Source of the DNA: an uncultured Oscillospiraceae bacterium
GTDB lineage: Bacteria > Bacillota > Clostridia > Oscillospirales > Ruminococcaceae
Direction: 5' to 3'
NCBI GenBank assembly: GCA_934232845.1
Contig: CAKQGD010000013.1
Span: 1-37,644, forward strand
Length of the DNA stretch: 37,644 nucleotides
This document shows positions 1-6,973 of this stretch, piece by piece. How positions within the stretch are numbered: the first letter of the stretch is position 1; every line of letters begins with the position of its first letter. The notes under the pieces are model-generated. The model made no database searches. It saw nothing but the letters and a program-made list of their open reading frames with translations, and had not been told where the DNA came from. The position numbers and the translations under genes were made by a program.

Positions 1-23
1 CCGCCTTCCGGCGACTGTTCTTC

Positions 24-52
24 ATCTTAGCACTTTCGTCGCAATTTGTCAA
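24..52 (-). promoter_or_regulatory. Strong sigma-A promoter, downstream of a tandem pair (rRNA-type P2)
   Basis: The -35 box TTGACA (47-52) and -10 box TAAGAT (24-29) are 17 bp apart, reading leftwards. An A-rich stretch (AAAAAATCAAAATTT, about 56-73) precedes -35. The whole unit is an imperfect duplicate of the promoter at 118-146: same -10, near-identical -35, an A/T-rich tract before it, and a GTCGC motif shortly after the -10 in both copies. It most likely drives a stable-RNA operon beyond position 1. Confidence 0.75.
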
Positions 53-117
53 CAACAAATTTTGATTTTTTGCAGTTGATGAAGTTCTGCGCCGCCGCTC
101 TTTGCGACAGCTTTGTT

Positions 118-146
118 ATCTTATCACAGGTCCTAAAGGAAGTCAA
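118..146 (-). promoter_or_regulatory. Strong sigma-A promoter, upstream of a tandem pair (rRNA-type P1)
   Basis: Read leftwards, the -35 box TTGACT (141-146) is separated by exactly 17 bp from the -10 box TAAGAT (118-123). An A-rich tract (about 150-175) just upstream of -35 looks like an UP element. No gene lies between it and the window edge in this direction. Together with the second promoter at 24-52 it resembles the P1/P2 arrangement of rRNA operons. The rRNA itself would lie outside the window, so that target is inferred. Confidence 0.75.
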
Positions 147-291
147 CGGCTTTTTTTGATTTTTTTCAAGCGCTTTGTTTTTTTGTCGAAACCGTCGAGA
201 TTACCTCCGGCATTTTAGGAAAACAGCCCGTGCTTCATGGGCATTATTCACAAAGAGCGCTTCTTTTATACAAAACAGGACTCTTCTTATT

Positions 292-723
292 TTATATTTT
301 AAGACTTTTGTATTTTTTCCCGAGCGCAAGCAGCCCTCCGCCGTCCAATCCGGGAAAAGGCAGCAGGTTAAAGCATGACAATCCCGCGGAAAGCAAGGCA
401 AATCTCCACCGCCCGCAAAGAAGCGCCGGCACACAGGCAGCGAACCCCGCGGCCGGCCCCGCGAGCAGCATCGCCGCTTCCCGTCGGGCGGAAGGCAGGC
501 GTGAAAAAAAGGGGCGAATCCGGATACCGAAACCTCCGAATTCAACCGAACGAATTTTTCCGCCGCAGAAAAAAACCGCCGCAAGGTGGCCTCCCTCGTG
601 CACCGCCGCAGCAAGAAGCAGCCGGATGGCATCGCCCCCCAGCCAGACGGTTGCCGCCAGCACCGCGAAAAAACAAAAGCTTATCGTGATCTGTGCGGGG
701 CCTATTTTTCCTTTCACAGACAT
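292..723 (-). CDS. Short M50 site-2-type metalloprotease, SpoIVFB-like
   Basis: Intramembrane zinc protease of the M50 family (143 aa). Seen: the zinc motif HEGGH at residues 42-46 inside a hydrophobic segment, a second hydrophobic stretch about 82-103, and the third-ligand motif LDGGG at about 126-130 after NLLPFPG. The ATG at 723 overlaps the end of the upstream M23 gene by 10 bp, so the two are translationally linked. In Bacillus, SpoIVFB cleaves pro-sigma-K in the mother cell and SpoIVFA holds it in complex; the same gene order here suggests a related pair. Oddity: the protein stops about 13 residues after the LDGGG motif and lacks the C-terminal membrane and CBS regions of classical SpoIVFB. 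It could be a compact subfamily or a truncated gene. The sigma-K role is inferred. Confidence 0.75.
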   Translation of the reverse strand: MSVKGKIGPAQITISFCFFAVLAATVWLGGDAIRLLLAAAVHEGGHLAAVFFCGGKIRSVEFGGFGIRIRPFFSRLPSARREAAMLLAGPAAGFAACVPALLCGRWRFALLSAGLSCFNLLPFPGLDGGGLLALGKKYKSLKI

Positions 724-1400
724 GTCCAGCCTTTCATCTCCGGCATGGGGTCTGCGTTTTTTCCATCGACAAGAAGCTCCAGATGCAAATGAGGGCCCGT
801 GGAGTTTCCCGTGGACCCCACCCGTGCAATTTCTTCCCCCGCGAAAACAAATTCCCCCTCCCGCGGAATCACCGAAAGGCAATGACAATATCGTGTGCTG
901 AAATTTCCATGCTGCAGAATGATATAATTTCCATAAGCCGCGGAAACCCCGATCTCCTTCACCCTGCCCGGATAAGCAGCCAGAACGGCGCTTCCCGCCG
1001 GAGCGGCGAGATCTACGCCCGTGTGGAACGTCATTTTTCCCGTAAAGGGATCTTCACGAAAGCCGTAGCCGCTTGTCAGTGTGCCCGCGACTGCCTGTGT
1101 CATTGGCGCGGAAAGAACCAGCTTTTCCGAAAAAACATTGTCGGGAATTTCCCGGGCTTCTTCCCAAAGCGCTTTTACACAGGAAAAAACCTGCTTTGCA
1201 TCGGTTTCCTGCGTCAGCAGCGCCGAAAAAACCGGCTTCAGTTCGGTCATGCCAAACAGGCTGCTGGCAAAATAAGCCATTGCCACCATTGCGGCACAGA
1301 GCGCGCACTGCGCCAGCGTCACCAGTAAAAACCCGCCGCGCCGCGCATTCTGCCGCACCGGTCTGCGGCGTGTGCACGTACGAAAATTCCTTGTCCGCAT
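714..1400 (-). CDS. Membrane-anchored M23 (LytM) peptidase-like protein, SpoIVFA-like
   Basis: A 228-residue protein with a basic N-terminus, one transmembrane segment (about 24-47), a linker, and a C-terminal LytM/M23 domain (about 105-220). The zinc ligands are all visible: H126 and D130 in FHTGVD, and H206 in GPHLHLE. Start chosen at the ATG at 1400, preceded by GGGAGG. It overlaps the downstream M50 gene by 10 bp, matching the spoIVFA-spoIVFB arrangement. In Bacillus, SpoIVFA has a degenerate LytM domain, whereas this one keeps the ligands, so it may still bind zinc or cut peptidoglycan. SpoIIQ-like proteins share this architecture, so the SpoIVFA name rests mainly on the neighbour. Confidence 0.8.
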   Translation of the reverse strand: MRTRNFRTCTRRRPVRQNARRGGFLLVTLAQCALCAAMVAMAYFASSLFGMTELKPVFSALLTQETDAKQVFSCVKALWEEAREIPDNVFSEKLVLSAPMTQAVAGTLTSGYGFREDPFTGKMTFHTGVDLAAPAGSAVLAAYPGRVKEIGVSAAYGNYIILQHGNFSTRYCHCLSVIPREGEFVFAGEEIARVGSTGNSTGPHLHLELLVDGKNADPMPEMKGWTCL

Positions 1401-1501
1401 TTTGCTCCCTCCCATCCCTTTTAAAGTTATGCACCCGCTTTCAAAAAAAGAAGCGGAACACAGGAAAAAACAGAAACCCGCCGAACTCAACGGAGCATTG
1501 A

Positions 1502-1530
1502 TTGCCAAAAGACCAAAACGCGGCTATACT
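1502..1530 (+). promoter_or_regulatory. Promoter of the HTH-superoxide reductase fusion gene
   Basis: The -35 box TTGCCA (1502-1507) and -10 box TATACT (1525-1530) have a 17 bp spacer. The spacer contains a short direct repeat CCAAAA-GA-CCAAAA (1506-1519) that could be an operator (inference). The RBS GAGGG follows at 1536-1540. Confidence 0.6.
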
Positions 1531-1551
1531 GTCGAGAGGGAGATGAAAGAA

Positions 1552-2133
1552 ATGGACCATGAAAAAACCGGCGCTCTGCTGCGGCGCCTTCGCACCGACC
1601 GTGGCCTGACGCAGAATGAAGTGGCGCAGGCTCTCTGCGTCAGCGGCCAAGCCGTTTCAAAATGGGAGCGGGGACTCGGCTGCCCGGACGTCTCTCTGCT
1701 GAAAAGTTTATCGGCCTTTTTCGGCGTCCCGGTCGAGGTATTTTTATCCGGGGAGCTTCAGGAAAACGGCCGGATCGGAGGAAATATGGAAAAAACTCTT
1801 TTTGCTGTTTGCCCTTCCTGCGGCAATCTGATTACGTTGTCCGGCGCGGCGGCGGTTTCCTGCTGCGGCAAAACGCTTGAGCCCCTCACCGCGCAAAAAT
1901 GCGACGACGCCCACCGTCTGCAAATTGAGATGGTCGAAGACGAGCGCTTTGTCACGGCCTCTCACCCGATGCAGAAGGAACATCACATTGCATTTGCCGC
2001 TCTGGCCACAGCCGAGCGCATAACGCTCGTGCGCTGCTATCCCGAATGGGACCTCCAGCTTCGCCTGCCGCGGCAGCACGGGGTTCTTTACTGGTACTGC
2101 ACCCGTCATGGACTGTTTTATCAGAATCTTTGA
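1552..2133 (+). CDS. XRE-type regulator fused to a desulfoferrodoxin/superoxide reductase-like domain
   Basis: A 193-residue protein. Residues about 8-63 form an XRE helix-turn-helix (GLTQNEVAQALCVSGQAVSKW). Residues 84-193 follow desulfoferrodoxin throughout: C87-x2-C90 and C104-C105 match the rubredoxin-like Fe(Cys)4 centre I; H121, H138 (SHPM), H144 (KEHHI), C183 and H186 (YCTRHGLF) match the Fe(His)4Cys catalytic centre II. The lysine beside the first His of centre II in many enzymes (E-K-H) is replaced by Ala (D-A-H), which hints at sensing rather than catalysis. Start: ATG at 1552 with GAGGG 11 bp upstream; the ATG at 1543 is too close to the RBS. Divergent from the M23 gene. Likely a redox- or superoxide-responsive transcription factor (inference); its targets are not visible. 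Confidence 0.85.
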   Translation: MDHEKTGALLRRLRTDRGLTQNEVAQALCVSGQAVSKWERGLGCPDVSLLKSLSAFFGVPVEVFLSGELQENGRIGGNMEKTLFAVCPSCGNLITLSGAAAVSCCGKTLEPLTAQKCDDAHRLQIEMVEDERFVTASHPMQKEHHIAFAALATAERITLVRCYPEWDLQLRLPRQHGVLYWYCTRHGLFYQNL

Positions 2134-2157
2134 GCCGACTCTTTCGGTTGGAGTCAA

Positions 2158-2197
2158 AAAACGGTTTCGCTCTGCTTAAAGCGAAACCGTTTTTTGT
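2158..2197. terminator. Bidirectional intrinsic terminator
   Basis: The stem ACGGTTTCGCT / AGCGAAACCGT (2161-2171 with 2180-2190) has T runs on both strands. It ends the HTH-SOR gene and the converging glutamate synthase-like gene. A smaller hairpin with the stem GACTC/GAGTC sits just before it (2138-2154). Confidence 0.85.
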
Positions 2198-2223
2198 TTA
2201 AAAGTCAGACCGGAGGACCGTTT

Positions 2224-3645
2224 CTAAAAGGATTGCCCGCTTTGGGAGACAGATGTTTCTCTGAGATAATCATCCATCGCCTTGGCTGCACGCAGTCCCG
2301 CACGCATGGCCAACACAACGGTTGCCGCACCGGTGACCGCGTCCCCGCCCGCAAAAACTCCCGGGCGGGAGGTGCGGCCTTCTTTATCCGTGCAAATCGC
2401 CCCACTGCGGTCAGCATCCGCGCCCGCGGTCTGTGCAATCGCGGGATCGTTGGAAAAGCCGAGCGCCAGCACAACCGTATCCGCCTCAATCAAAATATCC
2501 TTCCCCGGAATTTCAATCGGACGGCGGCGGCCGGAGTCGTCCGGCTCTCCCAGTTCCATACGAACGCACCGTGCCGCGCAGACGCGGCCGTCCTTTTCCA
2601 CAAAGCGCACGGGATTCGTCAGCGTGTGAAATACGACACCCTCCTCCCGCGCGTGAAGAAGCTCCTCCCGGCAGGCGGGCATTTCATTTTCGGTGCGGCG
2701 GTAGACAATCGTCACCGACTCTACACCGGGAAGCCTCACGGCACAACGGGCGGCGTCCATTGCCACATTGCCTCCGCCGACGACAAGCACCCGCCTGCCG
2801 CAGCCCTCGGGGGTGCGGCGGCGCCCTTCGCTGTCCAAAGGAGAAAGATTGATCTCTCTTAAAAAGCGATCCGCCGGGTACACGCCGGGCAGATCTTCGC
2901 AGGGAATTTGCATTCGGTTCAGAGAAAGCGCGCCCGTGCCGAAAAACACGGCGCCGTATCCCTCATCCAGCAGAGAATCCACCGTGCGGGTATCGCCGAT
3001 TCTCTCACCGGTGCGAAATTCTCCGCCGAGAGCGCGGATTGCGTCAGTCTGTTTCTGCACCGTCTCGTCCGGCAAACGAAACGAAGGAATTCCCCACGCC
3101 GTCACGCCGCCCAGAAACTCCTCCGCCTCAAAGACCGTAACCGCGTGGCCGCGGCGCAGCAGCTCTTCTGCGCAGGCAAGCCCCGCGGGACCCGCTCCCA
3201 CGACCGCTGCGCGCATCCCCGTTTTTTTTGCGCCAATCTCAGGGGCGCAGTGCTCGGCCGCCCAGTCTGCGACAAAGCGTTCGACCGCACCGATCGCCAC
3301 CGGTTCTCCCCGCAGCCCGCGGACGCAGTGCCCCTCGCATTGATTTTCATGCGGACAGACACGCCCGCAGACGGCGGGCATGCAGCTGCGCCCGCGCAGA
3401 ATCGCATAAGCCGCGGCAAAATCTCCCTTTGCCGTCTCCGCCAAGAATTCCGGAATTTGATTTTCAATCGGACAGCCCGAACGGCAGCGCGGCTCACGGC
3501 AGCGCAGGCAGCGCCCGGCCTCCCGCATCGCTTCTTCGGCGGTATAGCCGCGGTTTATTTCATAAAAGTTCGTTTTCCGTTTCTCAGCCGCCTGCCGCGG
3601 CATGGGAACGCTGTGTAAAGATAAATCCGGCATTTGTAAAATCAT
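2224..3645 (-). CDS. gltA: NAD(P)H-dependent glutamate synthase small-subunit-like flavoprotein
   Basis: A 473-residue member of the GltD/NfnB family: FAD- and NAD(P)-binding oxidoreductases that pass electrons through two [4Fe-4S] clusters. Seen: cluster cysteines C46, C49, C54, C58 and a second group C93, C97, C103, C107; the FAD loop GAGPAG near residue 150; the NAD(P) loop GGGNVAMDAA near 290; and a C-terminal FAD motif ending in GGDAVTGAATVVLAM. Clostridial single-gene versions are usually annotated gltA. No large glutamate synthase subunit and no NfnA partner lies nearby, so the electron acceptor is unknown. It is third in a leftward operon, 22 bp after the amidase gene, and ends at a strong terminator. 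Start: ATG at 3645 with an AAGGCGAG-type RBS. Confidence 0.85.
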   Translation of the reverse strand: MILQMPDLSLHSVPMPRQAAEKRKTNFYEINRGYTAEEAMREAGRCLRCREPRCRSGCPIENQIPEFLAETAKGDFAAAYAILRGRSCMPAVCGRVCPHENQCEGHCVRGLRGEPVAIGAVERFVADWAAEHCAPEIGAKKTGMRAAVVGAGPAGLACAEELLRRGHAVTVFEAEEFLGGVTAWGIPSFRLPDETVQKQTDAIRALGGEFRTGERIGDTRTVDSLLDEGYGAVFFGTGALSLNRMQIPCEDLPGVYPADRFLREINLSPLDSEGRRRTPEGCGRRVLVVGGGNVAMDAARCAVRLPGVESVTIVYRRTENEMPACREELLHAREEGVVFHTLTNPVRFVEKDGRVCAARCVRMELGEPDDSGRRRPIEIPGKDILIEADTVVLALGFSNDPAIAQTAGADADRSGAICTDKEGRTSRPGVFAGGDAVTGAATVVLAMRAGLRAAKAMDDYLRETSVSQSGQSF

Positions 3646-3667
3646 CTCGCCTTAAAAAATATAACGG

Positions 3668-6600
3668 TCAGTCGGTAATTTTCACCTTGCAGATGACGCG
3701 GGTCGAGTCGTCGCCCTTGATCTGAACGGCAATCTGAGCGGTTCCTTCCTCCAGCGCGGTCAGAACCGCGGTGTCGTTATCCGTATCCAGCTCAACACAA
3801 TCCTCGCCGGAGCGGTTGACGCTCCAGACAATCTCATATTCCTCGCCGTCGTCCCATTCCACCCAAAGATCCAATTCATCGCCGACCGACAGCTCCGCCG
3901 AAGTGCGGTTGAGCGTCAGAGTGCCGGCGCCGGAAGAATCGCTGTCGTCGGGCCCCTGCACATTCGTATCCGACGAACCCGCATCCTCCGCCGAAGTACC
4001 GCTCGACTGTGTGCCGGTCAGTACGTCGCCCGCGCCCATAGCGTCAAAATACGACACGACCGCGTCGGCCAGCCCCTCGGCCATCTCATACTGATAATCT
4101 TCGTCGATCAGTTTATGATATTCGGTTTGATTGGATACAAAACCGCCCTCAATCAGAATTGCGGGGTACCGCATTGTGCGCGTCACATAATAATATCCGA
4201 ACTTTCCGCCGCGGTTAGACGTATTGAGCGCATCGGCCAGATTGGCGGCGGCATACTTCGCCAGAGAGGACGACCACGGGTTAAAATAGTATGCCTCGCT
4301 GCCGGACGCCGCTGAGGAGGTAGACGAAGAGTTGTTGTGTACGCTGATAAAAAGATCGGGATCGGCGGCTTCGGCCGCCGCGACGCGCTGCTGCAGGGAG
4401 TAATAGCTGCGGTTCGAGGGAATCAGCGTTACGTCCGCGCCGTAATCCTCGAGAATGTCCGCCAGATACGAGGCGATCTCGTAGTTGATGACGTTTTCGG
4501 GATACGAGGACAAAAAGCCCAGCGCACCCGTATCCCCGGAGCCGTGACCCGGGTCGATCACGATCGAAGCGCCGTCCAGATTTCTGCCGGAAACGTCCGG
4601 CGGATTACGGAAAGACAGCACCAGATTGCCGTTTGCATCATACCACGCATCATAGCCGAAAAAGCGTCCGTTTGTTTTCAGCTTGAGCGTCAGTGTATCA
4701 CCGGAAAATTTCGCCGCGGAAAAAAGCGGGTTCTTCGTCAGCGTCATGCTTTCCGGCAAAGACGCCGTATAATGGAACTGTACGGTTATTGCGTCATCCG
4801 TATAGCGCGCCGTATAGGCCACCTGCTGTGTGGCGGAAAGAATCACCTTTGTCGCATCGCGGTCGCTTGTCACGGTGCAGCCGGTGATCCGGTTGCCGGA
4901 GGGCGCCGAGGACGTACCGACCGAGGCGATATCCTCCGCAAGCACGCGCAGGCCGGACTGCAGCCGGTAGAAGGTATAGGTCTTGCTCTTTCCGCTTTCG
5001 ACCACGGTATACTCGATCGCATCGCCAAGCGCATAATCGAGCGCTCCCTTCGGCAGGGGGAAATATGTCGGATCGGAATAGCTCGACAGCGTATCCGACG
5101 GGAATGTCTCCGCCAGTGCGGCGGTAACAACGACGGGCTGTCCGTCGGAGGGAAGCAGCTTTTCGTTCACCTGAATCACCGCACCCGTCTTGGACTTGGT
5201 GATGCCGTTCCATGTGCCGGTGACGGTAACCGCGCCCAGATTCTGCACGGAGGTCGTTGCATCCGGCACCTGATACACGCCGGAGAAACGGGCATACGCG
5301 GTGTCGCGGTATTCATCATCCTCCTGCTCGGAGCGCGAGAGCGTCACCGTCGTACCGTTGACCGACGCGGTCACCGCAGCTTCCTCATAGGCGACGGCGG
5401 TAATCGTCAGCTTGGTAGAGCCGTCCACGGCAAGTGTTCCCGACGCGGGAGAGATTTCTTTGATAACCTCGGTCACGCGTGTGATGCGATAGGTCGCGGT
5501 TTTTCCCTTGTGTACGATGGAAAAGACGTTTTCCCCTTCGGAAAGTTCCATCTCCAGTTGGAAATAACCGTTCGCATCGACGGAGATCGCCGTGTCGTTG
5601 ATGGTTGCGCTCGTATTCGGATCGGTGTTGCCCGCAAACAGCACCGTGGGATCGTAGGTCGTAAACTTTGTAGAGGAAGGCTTGGTCAGCTCAAGGTCCT
5701 GCAGAATATGCTCTTCTTTGACCGTGCCCTCATAGTACCCGATCAGCTTCTGCGCGAAATCGCTGGGATTCTCACGCATCCGAGACAAGCTGTTGAACAC
5801 GCTGCCGCTGTAGCCGGGAAGCGCCCTCGCGTCGATGACCTGACGTGCGATCTGATCGTATTCTCCCCAGCCGGCGGCGTCCGTCACGGCGCGGTCGGCG
5901 GCATGCACAATATAGAGGGGCACGCCGGCCTCTTTGGCGGCATCGCTCCACCACGCGGCAACCACGGCGAAGGGAATGTTGCCGTCGTCAAGAGAACCGT
6001 ACGCCTTGACCGCGAGAAAATCCGCCAACCCCTCCTCCAAAAAAGAGAGGGTGTCGGCATTGCCCTCGGTCAGCGCACAGAAAAGTGCCTTCGTAGCAGA
6101 ACCGCGCTCGTCCTCATAATCGTTGGCCCACGCCGCCTCGCTCTGAATGCCGAAGCGGATCGACGGATTTTCGGCACGGAAGGCCGCTTTCGCAGTGCGA
6201 AGCAGCGCTCCGGAAATGGAACGGATATATTCCTCATAGCCGCCCGCGCCGCCGTAACGCAGATAACGCCGGTAGGCGGACGAATCCGTCACGTTATAGT
6301 AGCCGTCCGCCAAAATGCCGTCCGGGGCATATTTTGACGCAAAGGCATGCGCGTCCACCGCAACCGTATCCATCACAGAGGCGTTGACGGTCTTCTGCAC
6401 CGCGGGAATATCCTCCGTCACGCAGTCGGTCAAATAATATGTGGTAAAAACGGCAAATCCCTTTTCGCGCGCCGCATCGATTGCATAGGCGAGCGCGTCA
6501 AATTCCCCTGCCGCGCTTTCAAACGCGCCGGAGTCATAGATCACCGTTCCGTCCGCCGTGCGTGTTTCGATCACAACGGCGTTCATAACCTCCATCTGTT

Positions 6601-6955
6601 CGACGGCGGCAAGCGCATCGTCGATTGCCGGCTTCACTGCGGATTCATCTCCCCGCGCGGGGAAGTCCTCCCCCGCGCGCAGCGTCACCGCACGAATCTC
6701 GGACGGCACACTGGAAAGCGGCGCCTGCGCGTCGGATTCTCCGGAAGTGCTTCCCGAAGAAACATGTTCTCCGGAAGATGATTTTTCCGCTTCTTCCTTT
6801 GGAAAAGACAGCTGTGCCGCCATTTCCGAAAGGCCGGAAATCCCTTTCCCGCCCAGCACGGCGACAGCGCAAAGCGCGGCCGTGACCATGCACATTACCA
6901 TGCACAGCACCGCCGCCAGCCTGCGGGGATTCTGTTTCTTTTTTCGTCCTGCCAC
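3668..6955 (-). CDS. Giant wall hydrolase: GHL10-like domain + Ig-like region + Amidase_3 + BIG2
   Basis: A 1095-residue exported protein. N-terminal basic patch and one hydrophobic anchor (about 12-35); low-complexity Ser/Glu linker; a TIM-barrel-like region (about 85-405) with family-10-like patches such as VVIETR, DGILADGYY and FGIQSEAAWAN; several beta-rich Ig-like segments (about 420-780); an N-acetylmuramoyl-L-alanine amidase domain (Amidase_3, about 795-970) with the zinc site in IDPGHG, the second His in FISVHNN and the catalytic Glu in ILIEGGFVSN; and a C-terminal BIG2-type domain (about 1010-1095). It should remove stem peptides from peptidoglycan at the cell surface. GTG start at 6955 with GGGAG upstream. 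Operon with the GHL10 lipoprotein 18 bp upstream. The fused GHL10-like domain is degenerate in parts, so its activity is uncertain. Confidence 0.85.
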   Translation of the reverse strand: MAGRKKKQNPRRLAAVLCMVMCMVTAALCAVAVLGGKGISGLSEMAAQLSFPKEEAEKSSSGEHVSSGSTSGESDAQAPLSSVPSEIRAVTLRAGEDFPARGDESAVKPAIDDALAAVEQMEVMNAVVIETRTADGTVIYDSGAFESAAGEFDALAYAIDAAREKGFAVFTTYYLTDCVTEDIPAVQKTVNASVMDTVAVDAHAFASKYAPDGILADGYYNVTDSSAYRRYLRYGGAGGYEEYIRSISGALLRTAKAAFRAENPSIRFGIQSEAAWANDYEDERGSATKALFCALTEGNADTLSFLEEGLADFLAVKAYGSLDDGNIPFAVVAAWWSDAAKEAGVPLYIVHAADRAVTDAAGWGEYDQIARQVIDARALPGYSGSVFNSLSRMRENPSDFAQKLIGYYEGTVKEEHILQDLELTKPSSTKFTTYDPTVLFAGNTDPNTSATINDTAISVDANGYFQLEMELSEGENVFSIVHKGKTATYRITRVTEVIKEISPASGTLAVDGSTKLTITAVAYEEAAVTASVNGTTVTLSRSEQEDDEYRDTAYARFSGVYQVPDATTSVQNLGAVTVTGTWNGITKSKTGAVIQVNEKLLPSDGQPVVVTAALAETFPSDTLSSYSDPTYFPLPKGALDYALGDAIEYTVVESGKSKTYTFYRLQSGLRVLAEDIASVGTSSAPSGNRITGCTVTSDRDATKVILSATQQVAYTARYTDDAITVQFHYTASLPESMTLTKNPLFSAAKFSGDTLTLKLKTNGRFFGYDAWYDANGNLVLSFRNPPDVSGRNLDGASIVIDPGHGSGDTGALGFLSSYPENVINYEIASYLADILEDYGADVTLIPSNRSYYSLQQRVAAAEAADPDLFISVHNNSSSTSSAASGSEAYYFNPWSSSLAKYAAANLADALNTSNRGGKFGYYYVTRTMRYPAILIEGGFVSNQTEYHKLIDEDYQYEMAEGLADAVVSYFDAMGAGDVLTGTQSSGTSAEDAGSSDTNVQGPDDSDSSGAGTLTLNRTSAELSVGDELDLWVEWDDGEEYEIVWSVNRSGEDCVELDTDNDTAVLTALEEGTAQIAVQIKGDDSTRVICKVKITD

Positions 6956-6973
6956 CGGAACACTCCCAAAACC

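Noticed and set aside
4337..6337. A 666-codon open frame on the + strand
   Set aside because: It is the reverse complement of the amidase coding sequence; the Arg/Gly/Ile-rich translation lacks any domain and has no ribosome binding site.
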